This document shows, in pieces, positions 16,164 through 25,305 of a stretch of 64,000 nt of DNA (positions within the stretch are counted from its first letter, which is position 1; each line of letters begins with the position of its first letter). The stretch spans positions 26,014 through 90,013 of the forward strand of contig DATFRR010000169.1 in the NCBI GenBank assembly GCA_035263025.1. Direction: 5' to 3'. A program made the position numbers and the translations under genes. The DNA is from DASQPR01 sp035263025. GTDB lineage: Bacteria; Actinomycetota; Actinomycetes; Mycobacteriales; Micromonosporaceae. A model generated the notes under the pieces. It saw only the letters and a program-made list of their open reading frames with translations. It did no database searches and was not told the origin of the DNA.

Positions 16164-16939
16164 GCCGGCTCGTACGCATCGAGTTGCTCAAGCTTCGCAC
16201 GACGCGACTCACCTTTGGGTTGCTGGCCATCGGGACCGCCCTCTGCGCGCTTGACGCGGTGCTCCGCGATGCACGTGCCGGCAACGGACGTCTCCCGCCG
16301 CTCGACACGGCGGCGGGGCTGAGCAATGGGTTGACGGTGACCGGCTTCGCGATGCTGATGGCCTGGGTGCTCGGTGTGACCATGGCCAGCGGCGAGTTTC
16401 GTCACCAGACCGCGACGCTGACCTACCTCCAAGCGCCCGCCCGAAGCCGCGTCCTACGGGCGAAGATGATCGCGTCCGGGATCGTTGGGCTCGCCTTCGG
16501 GGCCGGCGGCGCCGCAGCGACGACGGCGGTCTCCATGATCTTCGTCGCCGCTCGTGCCGATCCGATCTCGGTCGGCTCGGGCACGATCGTTCGCTACGCC
16601 GTCGGCGCGATCGTCGGCGCCGCCCTGCTCGCCGCACTCGGCGCCGCGCTCGGTTCCGTAATCCGAGGCCAGCTTGGCGCAGTGATTGGCGTGCTGGTGT
16701 GGGCGCTGTTCGTCGAGTCGATCGTCGGTGGGCTGTTCAACAGCATCGGTCCGTTCCTGCCATTCACCGCCGCGACCACGCTGGCGGGCGCTCGTCTTGG
16801 CGGCGGCGGATTTGGTTACTCCGGATCCTCGACGGCGTCACCGCTGCCGTTCCTTGCCGCCGGGCTGCTCGTGGCCGCAATGGCGGTCGCGATCGGCGCG
16901 GTCGCGGCTCAGACCACGATCCGGCGGGACGTCACGTAG
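16160..16939 (+). CDS. ABC-2 type transporter permease
   Basis: A 259-residue integral membrane protein with about six transmembrane helices (for example LTFGLLAIGTALCALDAVL, GLTVTGFAMLMAWVLGV and IGVLVWALFVESIVGGLF). It has the SGEFRHQTATLTYLQAPAR segment typical of bacitracin/antibiotic ABC-2 permeases. I choose the ATG at 16160, which overlaps the ATPase stop and has GAGGAGG 7 nt upstream. The ATG at 16154 would be too close to that site. It works with the ATPase encoded just upstream. Confidence 0.87.
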   Translation: MSRLVRIELLKLRTTRLTFGLLAIGTALCALDAVLRDARAGNGRLPPLDTAAGLSNGLTVTGFAMLMAWVLGVTMASGEFRHQTATLTYLQAPARSRVLRAKMIASGIVGLAFGAGGAAATTAVSMIFVAARADPISVGSGTIVRYAVGAIVGAALLAALGAALGSVIRGQLGAVIGVLVWALFVESIVGGLFNSIGPFLPFTAATTLAGARLGGGGFGYSGSSTASPLPFLAAGLLVAAMAVAIGAVAAQTTIRRDVT

Positions 16940-17031
16940 TCCCGGGTCGACGGGCACCACGCGTCCGGATGGGATCGTGAAATGTCTGGGTCGGATGTCG
17001 AATAAGCGGTGCGACCGTTCGACGCGTGGGT

Positions 17032-17559
17032 ATGACTGAGAACATGAGCGAACCGATCTCGACACGCAACCTCGACCGATACGGCTCCCCGGAGCTGCCG
17101 TGGAGCCGTCCCCGAGACATCCTCGCCGCCGATACGCCGGGCGTCGACCTGACGTTCTTCGTGGCGACCGTACGCCCCGATGGCCGACCTCACTCGGCCG
17201 GCGTCGGAGCGACGTGGGTGGACGGCGACCTTTACTTCACGAGCGGGCCGGGCACGCTCAAGTCGCGCAACCTGGCTACGAATCCGGCATGCAGTGTGTC
17301 GGTGCGCCTACGCCAGATCGACCTTGTGCTCGAGGGGGAGGCGCACCGAGTCACCGACGGATCCACATTGGAGCGTCTGGCGGCCATCTACCGTACTGGT
17401 GGCTGGCCCGCCTCGGTGGATGGTGAGGCGCTCACCGCCCCGTACAGCGCGCCGAGCGCCGGACCCGCGCCCTGGTACCTCTACCGCTTGACACTGCACA
17501 CCGCGGTCGGCGTGGCCAGCGCCGAGCCGTACGGCGCCACCCGCTGGGACTTCATCTGA
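17032..17559 (+). CDS. Pyridoxamine 5'-phosphate oxidase-like flavin/F420-binding protein
   Basis: A 175-residue split-barrel protein of the PNPOx-like superfamily. The pattern FFVATVRPDGRPHSAGVGAT, then GDLYFTSGPGTLKSRNLATN and SVSVRLRQIDLVLEGEAHRV, matches actinobacterial PNPOx-like proteins that bind FMN, F420 or heme. Neither cofactor nor substrate can be fixed from sequence. The ATG at 17032 is preferred over the in-frame GTG at 17026 and ATG at 17044. It stands alone between the ABC operon and the glycosylase gene. Confidence 0.78.
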   Translation: MTENMSEPISTRNLDRYGSPELPWSRPRDILAADTPGVDLTFFVATVRPDGRPHSAGVGATWVDGDLYFTSGPGTLKSRNLATNPACSVSVRLRQIDLVLEGEAHRVTDGSTLERLAAIYRTGGWPASVDGEALTAPYSAPSAGPAPWYLYRLTLHTAVGVASAEPYGATRWDFI

Positions 17560-17611
17560 CGCGCGCCCGACATCCCGGCGGTAAAGCGCACATAAGTGGC
17601 AGGCTGCAGGT

Positions 17612-18262
17612 ATGACGACGGCGCGGATGTCACACGCAGCGGCGGCGCAGATCCTTGCCAAGCGCGACCCGGTAATTGCCCGCCTGGTCGCCGAGACCGG
17701 ACCGCCGAGGCTCCGACGGTTTCCGGACCCGCCGTTCGCTGCGCTCGTACGCGCCATCGTCTACCAGCAGCTTGCCGGCTCCGCCGCGATGGCTATCCAC
17801 GGACGGTTGGTCGCCGCGCTGGACGATGTGGTGGAGCCCGGACCGCTGGCGGCGTTGTCGGACGAGACATTCCGCGCGGTCGGCATGTCCCGCAACAAGG
17901 TGTTGTCGTTGCGGGATCTGGCCGCCAAGGCACTAGACGGCAGCGTGACACTGTCGCCGCGGTCGCTGGCCCAGCGCAGCGACGAAGAGATCATCGCAAC
18001 GCTCTCGACGGTACGCGGCATCGGCAGGTGGACCGCCGAGGTGTTTCTGCTCTTTCAGCTTCGCCGGCTCGACATCTGGCCGACCGGCGATCTCGGGGTC
18101 CGTCACGGGTACGGGTTGGGCTGGGGCGTACCCACGCCAACGGCGAACGAGTTGGAACCGCTCGGCGATCCGTTCCGCCCGTACCGGTCAGTTGCCGCGT
18201 GGTACTGCTGGCGAGCCGCGGAACTCTATGCCGGCGCCGGCGAGAGTGCGTTGACCCGGTAG
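17612..18262 (+). CDS. AlkA-type DNA-3-methyladenine glycosylase (HhH-GPD)
   Basis: A 216-residue base-excision repair enzyme. The core has FAALVRAIVYQQLAGSAAMA, a helix-hairpin-helix in TVRGIGRWTAEVFLLFQLRR and the catalytic Asp in WPTGDLGVRHG, the arrangement of AlkA-like HhH-GPD glycosylases that remove alkylated purines. It lacks the N-terminal AlkA domain of E. coli and the Ada module found in some actinobacterial fusions. It appears monocistronic. Confidence 0.87.
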   Translation: MTTARMSHAAAAQILAKRDPVIARLVAETGPPRLRRFPDPPFAALVRAIVYQQLAGSAAMAIHGRLVAALDDVVEPGPLAALSDETFRAVGMSRNKVLSLRDLAAKALDGSVTLSPRSLAQRSDEEIIATLSTVRGIGRWTAEVFLLFQLRRLDIWPTGDLGVRHGYGLGWGVPTPTANELEPLGDPFRPYRSVAAWYCWRAAELYAGAGESALTR

Positions 18263-18282
18263 TGCCGCGCGCAGCCGCCCTG

Positions 18283-18585
18283 TCAGAACTCGTCCGGCAT
18301 GGACATCTTGCGCAGGTACGTGAACTCGGGCTCGCTGCGGACCTTGGCGGCCTCCATCACGTTGAGAATGTCCTCCTGCGTGTCGAAGAAACGCTTGAAC
18401 GACGCTTCGTCCGGCCATTCGTCGATCACGACGATCTCGCCGTTGCCGGCCGCGAACATGTGGTGGATGCAGCCGGCCTCGCGGCCCGAGTCGGCGATCC
18501 GAGTGATCCGGTCCGCGTTGGCGTTCGCCCAGCTCTCCAGGGCAGCCGGATCGGCCTTTGCACGCATCATCATGATGACGGACAT
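18283..18585 (-). CDS. ABM-fold (antibiotic biosynthesis monooxygenase-like) protein
   Basis: A 100-residue dimeric alpha+beta-barrel-like protein. It begins MSVIMMMRAKADPAALESW and has GCIHHMFAAGNGEIVVIDEW followed by EASFKRFFDTQEDILNVM, as in the ABM superfamily. Members act as small monooxygenases, heme-degrading proteins or unknowns. The start at 18585 has a GGGGAGG ribosome site 6 nt upstream. It converges with the glycosylase gene. The 201-bp gap to the next gene (18586-18786) holds nothing I can name. Confidence 0.75.
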   Translation of the reverse strand: MSVIMMMRAKADPAALESWANANADRITRIADSGREAGCIHHMFAAGNGEIVVIDEWPDEASFKRFFDTQEDILNVMEAAKVRSEPEFTYLRKMSMPDEF

Positions 18586-18786
18586 GGTTGCCTCCCCTCG
18601 GTTCACATGATCACGAGCCTAGGCGATCGACTGGACTCGTCTGGCTGGATCCGCGGTGTTGATCGCGCGTGGCACCTGGTGAGACGCGCGTCATGGTCTG
18701 AGTCGAACGGGCGAGCGCGGTAATAGCATGACGACCGTGCGAGGTATGGACTGGTCCCGGCATCCGGTGGTTACCGTTACTCCCGG

Positions 18787-20283
18787 ATGCCCGGGATGAG
18801 TGCGCCACCGGGGAACGCGCCCGCGCCCGCGCAACGGACGGCCACGGTTGGGTTCCGGTCCGAGCGAGGCCCGATCCTCATCTCGCTGATGCTGTCGGTC
18901 AGCCTGGTCGCCATCGACTCGACGATCATTGCGACCGCGGTACCCTCCATTGTGGCCGATCTTGGCGGCTTCGCGCAGTTCCCGTGGCTGTTTTCGGTGT
19001 ATCTGCTCGCGCAGGCCACGTCCGTACCGATCTATGGAAAGCTCGCCGATCTTGTCGGCCGCAAGCCGATCATGTTCGTCGGAATCGGTCTGTTCCTGCT
19101 CGGATCCGTGCTGTGCGGCACGGCATGGTCGATGCCGGCGCTGATCGCCTTCCGCGCGCTGCAAGGCCTCGGCGCGGGCGCGGTAGCGCCGATGAGCATG
19201 ACGATCGTCGGGGACATCTATTCGACGGCGGAACGCGGCAAGGTGCAGGGCTATATCGCGAGCGTGTGGGCCGCCTCGTCGGTGGTCGGTCCGACGCTGG
19301 GCGGCGTGTTCTCCGAGTACCTGACCTGGCGGTGGATCTTCTATGTCAACGTGCCGCTGTGCGTGCTCGCCGCGTGGATGCTCAGCCGCAGCTTCAAGGA
19401 GCGAGTCACGCGTCAGCGGCACCGACTCGACTATCTTGGCGCGTCGCTCCTCACCATGGGTTGCACGCTGCTGATCCTCGGGCTGATCGAGGGCGGCGTG
19501 GTGTGGTCGTGGGCGTCGGTGGCCGGCATCGTGATCCCGTTGGCCGGTGTGGCGCTGCTCGGCGCCTTCGTGGTCGTCGAGCGCCGCGCAGCGGAGCCAG
19601 TGCTGCCACTGTGGGTCTTCCGGCACCGGATGCTGCTCACCACGACGCTCGTGTCGTGTGGTGTCGGTGCCGTGCTGATCGGCCTCACGTCGTACGTCCC
19701 GACGTTCAGCCAGGGCGTGATCGGCGTCGGCCCGCTCGTCGCCGGCTTCACCGTCGCCGCCCTCACGCTCGGCTGGCCGATCACCGCCTCGCAGTCCAGC
19801 CGCGTCTACCTGCGCGCCGGCTTCCGATCGACGGCCCTGATCGGCAGCGCGACCGCACTGCTCGGCGCGTCCCTGACCATGTTGCTAACCGCTGACGCGA
19901 CCGTGTGGCAGGTCGCCGCGATGTGTTTCATCGTCGGCGCCGGCCTCGGCTTCGTAGCCGGTCCGGCGCTGATCGCGGCACAGACCACGGTCGGGTGGTC
20001 GCAGCGCGGTGTGGTCACCGGTACGAACATGTTCGGCCGCTCGATCGGCAGCGCGGTCGGCGTCGCCGTGTTCGGTGCGATCGCGAACGCCGTTCACCAC
20101 TCCGCGGGCGTGACGCCGGCCGTGACGCTTCTCGCGCGCGAATCGCACGATGTGTTCATCGGCGTCGCGGCCATGACGGTGCTACTGGGTCTGGCTGTCG
20201 TCGCCATGCCGCGTACCCGAGCCGACACCGTATCGGTCGAGCCGGCGCCGGCCCGTGCAGCAGCCCTGGCCGAGGAGCATTAG
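18787..20283 (+). CDS. MFS drug exporter, DHA2 (EmrB/QacA) family
   Basis: A 498-residue 14-helix proton-coupled exporter. Helix 1 is followed by the DHA2 motif SLVAIDSTIIATAVPSIVAD. Motif A appears as YGKLADLVGRKPIMFVGIGL. Motif C-like VVGPTLGGVFSEYLTWRWIF and the FYVNVPLC loop are all present. Such proteins export drugs, dyes or secondary metabolites. The Asp in motif D1 is kept. ATGs at 18787 and 18796 are both possible starts. No adjacent TetR or MarR regulator is seen. Confidence 0.88.
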   Translation: MPGMSAPPGNAPAPAQRTATVGFRSERGPILISLMLSVSLVAIDSTIIATAVPSIVADLGGFAQFPWLFSVYLLAQATSVPIYGKLADLVGRKPIMFVGIGLFLLGSVLCGTAWSMPALIAFRALQGLGAGAVAPMSMTIVGDIYSTAERGKVQGYIASVWAASSVVGPTLGGVFSEYLTWRWIFYVNVPLCVLAAWMLSRSFKERVTRQRHRLDYLGASLLTMGCTLLILGLIEGGVVWSWASVAGIVIPLAGVALLGAFVVVERRAAEPVLPLWVFRHRMLLTTTLVSCGVGAVLIGLTSYVPTFSQGVIGVGPLVAGFTVAALTLGWPITASQSSRVYLRAGFRSTALIGSATALLGASLTMLLTADATVWQVAAMCFIVGAGLGFVAGPALIAAQTTVGWSQRGVVTGTNMFGRSIGSAVGVAVFGAIANAVHHSAGVTPAVTLLARESHDVFIGVAAMTVLLGLAVVAMPRTRADTVSVEPAPARAAALAEEH

Positions 20284-20302
20284 TCCGACCCGCGTCCGAG
20301 TC

Positions 20303-20328
20303 GCGACGTTTATTGATACCGACGTCGC
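20303..20328. terminator. Stem-loop downstream of the MFS gene
   Basis: GCGACGT (20303-20309) and ACGTCGC (20322-20328) can pair as a 7-bp stem with a 12-nt loop. It lies 19 nt after the MFS stop codon and before the next gene. There is no U-tract, so it is a weak terminator candidate or a regulatory palindrome. Confidence 0.4.
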
Positions 20329-20367
20329 ACGCTAACCTGACGCGAGACAAACATCCACGGAGTGTCG

Positions 20368-20886
20368 ATGAACATCACCTTCGTACGGCGCGCGGACGCC
20401 GACCGGGAGCGCCGGCAGTTCTGGGCGATGGCTCATTACCAGGTCCGCGTGATGTGGGCGGTCAGCGCTCTGTTCGTTGCGCTCGGTGCCGGCGTGGCGG
20501 TGCTTGGATTCACCGAGCGCGTGGAGCCGTTCGGACCCGCCGGTATCGCTCTGGGCGTTGGCGGCGTTTGGATCGCGCTCGTGCCATGGATTCTGTTCCG
20601 TGGAGCGACGCGTCGGGGCGCGTCACGCGCCGCCCCGGACATCACGATCCGCTTGACCGACGACGAGGCGGCCTTCGACTCGGCCCTGTCGCAGGCGCGT
20701 TTCAAGTGGCCGCTGGTCAGGCGGATCGAGGACCGAAACGGATTCTGGATCGCTCGGGGCGAGCGGCGCGTGCTGTTCACGCTCCCGCAGGAGTGCATGG
20801 CCGCCGAGCAAGTTGCCGAGTTCCGGGCGTTCCTCGCCCACCGTACGCCACCGCAACCCGCGCATCCGGAGGCCCAGCCGAGGTGA
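20368..20886 (+). CDS. YcxB-like membrane protein
   Basis: A 172-residue protein with two transmembrane helices (VSALFVALGAGVAVLGF and GIALGVGGVWIALVPWILF). A cytosolic C-terminal domain, about residues 95-160, resembles the YcxB-like family (ARFKWPLVRRIEDRNGFWIA, then ERRVLFTLPQECM). Function is unknown for this family. I start at the ATG at 20368, with GGAG 4-5 nt upstream; a GTG at 20362 is also in frame. The stop overlaps the next start by 4 nt (GTGA), so the two genes are coupled. Confidence 0.65.
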   Translation: MNITFVRRADADRERRQFWAMAHYQVRVMWAVSALFVALGAGVAVLGFTERVEPFGPAGIALGVGGVWIALVPWILFRGATRRGASRAAPDITIRLTDDEAAFDSALSQARFKWPLVRRIEDRNGFWIARGERRVLFTLPQECMAAEQVAEFRAFLAHRTPPQPAHPEAQPR

Positions 20887-21251
20887 ACGGGGCGCTCCCG
20901 GTCTTGATCGTCGATGCCGCCAACGTCGTCGGGTCGCGCCCGGACGGGTGGTGGCGCGACCGGCTGGGTGCGGCGGGGAGGCTACGTGACTCCTTGACGT
21001 CGCTTGCCGGCGACCACGAGGTCGTCCTGGTCGTCGAGGGTCGAGCCCGGCATCTCGCTCCGATCGACGGGGTGGACGTCGTCGCCGCCCCAGGTTCCGG
21101 CGACGACGAGATCGTCCGGATCGCCGCCGCCAAGTCGGGGAGCGGCCGCGCTGTCGTGGTCGTGACAGCGGATCGTGAACTTCGGCAGCGGCTGACGGCA
21201 ATCGGGGCCGAGGTAGCCGGGCCGCGAACGTTGCCGTACGCGAGGCGCTGA
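20883..21251 (+). CDS. Small PIN/NYN-like domain protein
   Basis: A 122-residue protein with a Rossmann-like PIN/NYN arrangement. LIVDAANVVGSRPDGWWRD gives the first metal-binding Asp and the Asn of NYN proteins. VVAAPGSGDDEIVRIAA gives a second acidic cluster, and VVVTADRELRQRLTAIGAEV a third. This is the pattern of metal-dependent ribonucleases, though related actinobacterial proteins are sometimes labelled NTP pyrophosphohydrolases without evidence. It starts at a GTG overlapping the YcxB-like gene and converges on the deacetylase-glycosyltransferase gene. Confidence 0.68.
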   Translation: MNGALPVLIVDAANVVGSRPDGWWRDRLGAAGRLRDSLTSLAGDHEVVLVVEGRARHLAPIDGVDVVAAPGSGDDEIVRIAAAKSGSGRAVVVVTADRELRQRLTAIGAEVAGPRTLPYARR

Positions 21252-21264
21252 CACGACAGTGTCG

Positions 21265-23472
21265 CTAACGGCGTCTGGCGTCGACTCGTCGCGGTGGCGG
21301 TTGTCGCGGTGGCGGCGGCTGTCGCGGTGGTGGTCCCGGGCGTCGCAGCCGCGGGTCCGGAACTCTTTGGCGGACGGCGGCTGTCGCGACCGCACCGGTG
21401 CGGTGCAGGCGATGCCAATGCAGTCGGCCGCCAATCAACGCCATGACGGTCGACTGAACGACCACGAGGTACATCAGCTGTCGGTAGACGATCTGCTGGA
21501 ACGGAAGCGTCCAAAGGCTTCCCGCGCGCTCGGAGTCAAGGCGGAGGGCGTAGTAGGCGGTCAGCATCTGCAACGCGGCGAACCCGAGCCAGACGGCCGC
21601 GACCTGTAGCCATGGCAGGAACAGCGCGCCGTAGATCGCAAACACGTCCACGGTCGGTGCGGCCAAGGGCAACAAGATCTGGAAGATAAGCAGGTACGTG
21701 AGACCACGGCGGCCGAGCCGTCCGGCGCTGCCGCGTTGCGTGACGGCCTGCCGGTGCTTCCACATCGCCTGCAGCGTTCCGTAACACCATCGATAACGCT
21801 GACGCCAGAGCTGCCGGAGGCTCGACGGCACCTCGGTGAACGCGATCGCGTCCGGACGGTAGACGATGCGCCAACCGGCCCGACCGATCGCCATCGTCAG
21901 GTCGGTGTCCTCGGCGAGTGTCTGGTCGGAGACTCCGCCGACGCTGGCGAGTGCCGGCCGGCGGAATGCACCGATCGCGCCGGGTACCGTCGGCATGCAA
22001 CCGGCGACGTCGAACATCCGTCGATCCAGGTTGAACCCGATGACGTACTCGAGGTGCTGCCAGCGACCGAGTAAACCTCGCCGATTGGCGACCTTCGTGT
22101 TGCCCGACACGGCGCCGACCTCGGGATCCGCCAGCGGTTGGACAAGCCGTCCGAGCGCACGCGGCGTGAACACGGTGTCGCCGTCGACGAGGACGAGAAT
22201 GTCGTAGCGCGCCACCGAGATTCCGGTGTTCAGTGCGCCCGGCTTGCCGGCATTCGGCTGGCTGACGACCCGTACGTTGCGGAATCGCAGTGACCGGACG
22301 ATCGCCGCGGTGTCGTCGGTGGAGCCGTCGTCGACGACGACGACTTCGATGCTCGGATAGTCGCTGCGGACAAGCGATGTCACGGTCGCCGCGATGTTCG
22401 CCGCTTCGTTGTAGGCAGCCACCACCACGGATACCCCGCCGAGGTGCCGCAACGGTCGTCGCGCTGTCTTTCGGAACCGTCGCTGATGGGCGGCGGCGAA
22501 CGCGGCCTGGAGCGGCAACCGCAGCACACCGAGCGCCAGCGCGATGACCAGCAGCACCGTCATCGCCGTCGCCGCGCCGTCACCGATGCGTTGCAACAGT
22601 CGCATCACCTGGCCGCGCACACGCTGGCTGGTGGTGGCACGCGCGGGGGCCGGCAGGGACAGCGCTTCACTTACCGTGGTAAATCGATAACCGGCTGCCT
22701 TCAGACGGGGGATCAGGATCTGAAGGGCGGCGACCGTCTCGGAGCGGTTTCCGCCGCCGTCATGGAGGAGCACGATGGCGCTTGCGCCATTGGATGGCGT
22801 GGCCGCGCGAACGATCGCGTCGACGCCGGGCCGCTTCCAGTCAACGGTGTCGAGATCGGCAACCACGACGAGGTAGCCGGCGGCAGCAACACCGCGCCAG
22901 GCCGAGAGGTCGGCGGCCGTCACCGCGTCGGGTACCGATGAGTATGGCGGCCGCATCAACCGTGGCGTGATGCCCGTTGCGCTCGCGATGGAATCTGCTC
23001 CCAGCGAGACCTCGATGCGGCGGCGCCACCCCGGCGCAGTGGTGAGGTCCGGATGCGTGAACGTGTGTACGCCGATCTCGCTGCCCTGGGCGATCACCGC
23101 GCGGGCGAGGTCGGGATGCTCGTTGACCTGCGTACCGATCTCGAAGAACGTGGCGTGCACGTGGTTCTTGTCGAGCACGCGAAGAACCTGCGGAGTCCAG
23201 CGTGGATCCGGGCCGTCGTCGAAGGTCAACGCGATTGTCTTGGCCGGCAACCTGGCGGTCTGCGCAGTGTCGCCGGTCAGTCGGAGCACCGGACCGCCAT
23301 GGAGCACCGTAGAAGGGGCGGCGGCTCCGGTGGTCGGTGGCGAGGGCCCGCGACCGTCACCGCCGACATTGGTGGCGTACCCGTGAAGGCATAGCTCCGC
23401 GAGCAGCGCGACGAGCAAGAGTCCGACGAGGATCCAATGGGCGCGAGGGCCGCGCGGCGGCGTGTTGGACAC
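21265..23472 (-). CDS. Membrane-bound polysaccharide deacetylase / family 2 glycosyltransferase fusion
   Basis: A 735-residue bifunctional protein. One N-terminal helix (WILVGLLLVALLAELCLHGY) anchors an external NodB deacetylase (TFDDGPDPRWTPQ, HTFTHPDLTTA, then RPPYSSVP). A second helix (AMTVLLVIALALGVL) leads to a cytosolic processive GT2 domain (VDDGSTDDTAAIV, DGDTVFTP, AEDTDLTMA, QRYRWCYGTL) and C-terminal membrane helices. This resembles PgaC/hyaluronan-synthase-type enzymes. In streptomycetes similar fusions make beta-1,6-GlcNAc-like polymers, so an extracellular amino-polysaccharide is likely. The last 40 residues are Pro/Arg-rich. The start is a GTG 3 nt after the upstream gene. Confidence 0.88.
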   Translation of the reverse strand: MSNTPPRGPRAHWILVGLLLVALLAELCLHGYATNVGGDGRGPSPPTTGAAAPSTVLHGGPVLRLTGDTAQTARLPAKTIALTFDDGPDPRWTPQVLRVLDKNHVHATFFEIGTQVNEHPDLARAVIAQGSEIGVHTFTHPDLTTAPGWRRRIEVSLGADSIASATGITPRLMRPPYSSVPDAVTAADLSAWRGVAAAGYLVVVADLDTVDWKRPGVDAIVRAATPSNGASAIVLLHDGGGNRSETVAALQILIPRLKAAGYRFTTVSEALSLPAPARATTSQRVRGQVMRLLQRIGDGAATAMTVLLVIALALGVLRLPLQAAFAAAHQRRFRKTARRPLRHLGGVSVVVAAYNEAANIAATVTSLVRSDYPSIEVVVVDDGSTDDTAAIVRSLRFRNVRVVSQPNAGKPGALNTGISVARYDILVLVDGDTVFTPRALGRLVQPLADPEVGAVSGNTKVANRRGLLGRWQHLEYVIGFNLDRRMFDVAGCMPTVPGAIGAFRRPALASVGGVSDQTLAEDTDLTMAIGRAGWRIVYRPDAIAFTEVPSSLRQLWRQRYRWCYGTLQAMWKHRQAVTQRGSAGRLGRRGLTYLLIFQILLPLAAPTVDVFAIYGALFLPWLQVAAVWLGFAALQMLTAYYALRLDSERAGSLWTLPFQQIVYRQLMYLVVVQSTVMALIGGRLHWHRLHRTGAVATAAVRQRVPDPRLRRPGPPPRQPPPPRQPPPRRVDARRR

Positions 23473-23475
23473 GGT

Positions 23476-23790
23476 CTACGGGTGGCTGTGGCTGGGTTTG
23501 CTGGTCGGAGAGTGTCCGTTGTTCGGATGCGTACGGGTCGGTGACGGTGACGGGCTGGACGTTGGACTCGGGTTGCCCGTCCCGCTCGTCGACGTGCCGT
23601 TCGGCGATGGGGTTGCGGAAGCGTGCGGCGAGGAAACCGGCCGTTGGGTGCCAACGTTCGGTTTGTCGGGCTTGGCGTGCAACGGTAATCCCGGCAGTGA
23701 CGACGTGCCGCCACCGATCAGGGTCGCGACGATCCCGATGAGTAGCAGGAGCGTCACGACGCCAAGCCCGGCACTGGCGGCAATGAGCAC
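23476..23790 (-). CDS. Small membrane-anchored Ser/Thr/Pro-rich protein; N-terminus probably longer
   Basis: From the GTG at 23790 this is 104 residues: one transmembrane helix (GVVTLLLLIGIVATLIGGG) and a Ser/Thr/Pro/His-rich external tail. The open frame continues upstream to about 23920, encoding RSAAATIFADPAGRRRR just before the helix. That basic juxtamembrane motif resembles the IFxDPxGRRRR patch of actinobacterial polysaccharide synthesis proteins, so the real protein probably starts upstream. Yet that stretch has no ATG, GTG or TTG; a CTG near 23863 is the only near-cognate start I see. It is 3 nt from the deacetylase-glycosyltransferase gene and so part of that operon. Confidence 0.55.
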   Translation of the reverse strand: MLIAASAGLGVVTLLLLIGIVATLIGGGTSSLPGLPLHAKPDKPNVGTQRPVSSPHASATPSPNGTSTSGTGNPSPTSSPSPSPTRTHPNNGHSPTSKPSHSHP

Positions 23791-24127
23791 CCGGCGGCGC
23801 CGGCCGGCGGGATCAGCGAAGATCGTCGCGGCCGCGGAGCGGGCGTGTCTGCCCCGTCCGGGTTCCAGCGTCCCACCACCCTCGTCGTCTCGCCTGACCC
23901 AGCGTCACCGGGCACGCCGGGTGCCGAGTTCGCCGGGCGACGCCGCTACGGACCCCGCCCGGGCGGCGCGGTACATCACCGCCGCCTATCCAAGCACAGC
24001 GACCACCGCACGGCGAGCACCAGTTGTGCGGCCGTCGACCCGTGCGCGACTTCGTCGACGTGCGGTGTCGACGAAGCTACGAAATGTGATCGTCACGCCT
24101 GCGTATAGCACGACAGAATGTCGGTTC

Positions 24128-25297
24128 ATGAGCGCTCTGGAACGCGGCGATGTGTCGCCGATGTGGCTCGGCTCGGTGCTTCGTGCCGCTGGCGCGCGGA
24201 TCGGAGGTATCCGGCGGTTGTCCGTCGAGGACACCGGTGCGTTCAACTCGCAGACCGTACGCCTGCGTATCGTCTGGGACGCCGACGCACCGCAGGTCGC
24301 GCCGACGTCGGTCATCCTGAAGCGCCCGACCGAGGCGGAGTGGTCGATCGCGGGCGGCCGCGACGAGGTGACCTTTTACGAACTCGTACGTTCGCTAGCG
24401 GATCACCCGCCTGGCATCGTGCCGTGCTATGCAGCCGAGATCGATCCGGTGACAGGTGGCTCGTTCGTGCTTTTGACGGATGTAGGCGCCACGCACGTCG
24501 CGCCCGTCACCCGGGACGACTCGATCCACCTGGACGGCGTACCCGCGGATGAGCACCTGGACGCGATTGTGGACACGCTTGCCGGGATCCACGCGTACTG
24601 GTGGGGTCGTACGCCGCCGGACGGGATGATCACCGGTCATTGGAGCGCGGACGATGCGCGGTTCGACGCATACCTTACCCGTCGCAGCGCGGCCTGGAAT
24701 CGAGTGCGGACCGCGCACGCCGAGCTGCTCGGTCCAGAGCTGATCGCGTTCTATGACCGGCTGCTCGCCCGACTACCGCATTACTGGACGCGGTTTCTAC
24801 GCACGCGAATGTCCGGTCGGCGCGACCTCACGATGATCCACGGCGATGCGTACGCCAGCAACTTCCTCGTGCCGAGGTCCGGCATCGGCGCGACATACCT
24901 GCTCGACTGGCAGTCGCCGACCTTCGACATCGGGGCACTGGATCTGGCCAATCTGTGCGCCACGTTCTGGACCCGTACGCAGCGGCGCGAGCACGATCGG
25001 GAGCATCGGGTGCTCGCGCGCTATCACCATGGTCTGCTGGCCGGCGGCGTCCGCGGCTACGACATGGCGACGCTGTACGACGACTACCGGCGCGCATTGA
25101 TCTCGTGGGTGCTGGTACCGGTGCAAGACGCCGGCGACGGATCGGCTGCCTCGTATTGGCGGCCGAAGATGGGCTGCCTCGTGGCGGCCTACCAGGACTG
25201 GGACTGCGATCGGTGGATAGCGACGCGCGGTTGGCTGCCGGACGTTCGCTCGGATTCCGATGCATCAACGGCCACGGCGTCCGACGATCGCCGATAA
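24128..25297 (+). CDS. Phosphotransferase-family (APH/CHK kinase-like) protein
   Basis: A 389-residue protein-kinase-like phosphotransferase. The ATP-binding lysine is likely in TSVILKRPTEAEW. The catalytic loop is MIHGDAYASNFLV (HGDxxxxN) and the metal-binding Asp is in YLLDWQSPTFDIGALDLANL. The overall layout is closer to the ecdysteroid/CHK kinase-like and acyl-CoA-dehydrogenase-associated group than to true aminoglycoside kinases, so the substrate is unknown. A sequence with FWTRTQRREHDREHRVLARY follows the Asp motif as in that group. The 338-bp gap before it holds only the possible N-terminal extension of the upstream minus-strand gene. Confidence 0.75.
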   Translation: MSALERGDVSPMWLGSVLRAAGARIGGIRRLSVEDTGAFNSQTVRLRIVWDADAPQVAPTSVILKRPTEAEWSIAGGRDEVTFYELVRSLADHPPGIVPCYAAEIDPVTGGSFVLLTDVGATHVAPVTRDDSIHLDGVPADEHLDAIVDTLAGIHAYWWGRTPPDGMITGHWSADDARFDAYLTRRSAAWNRVRTAHAELLGPELIAFYDRLLARLPHYWTRFLRTRMSGRRDLTMIHGDAYASNFLVPRSGIGATYLLDWQSPTFDIGALDLANLCATFWTRTQRREHDREHRVLARYHHGLLAGGVRGYDMATLYDDYRRALISWVLVPVQDAGDGSAASYWRPKMGCLVAAYQDWDCDRWIATRGWLPDVRSDSDASTATASDDRR

Positions 25298-25305
25298 TCG
25301 ACTCG

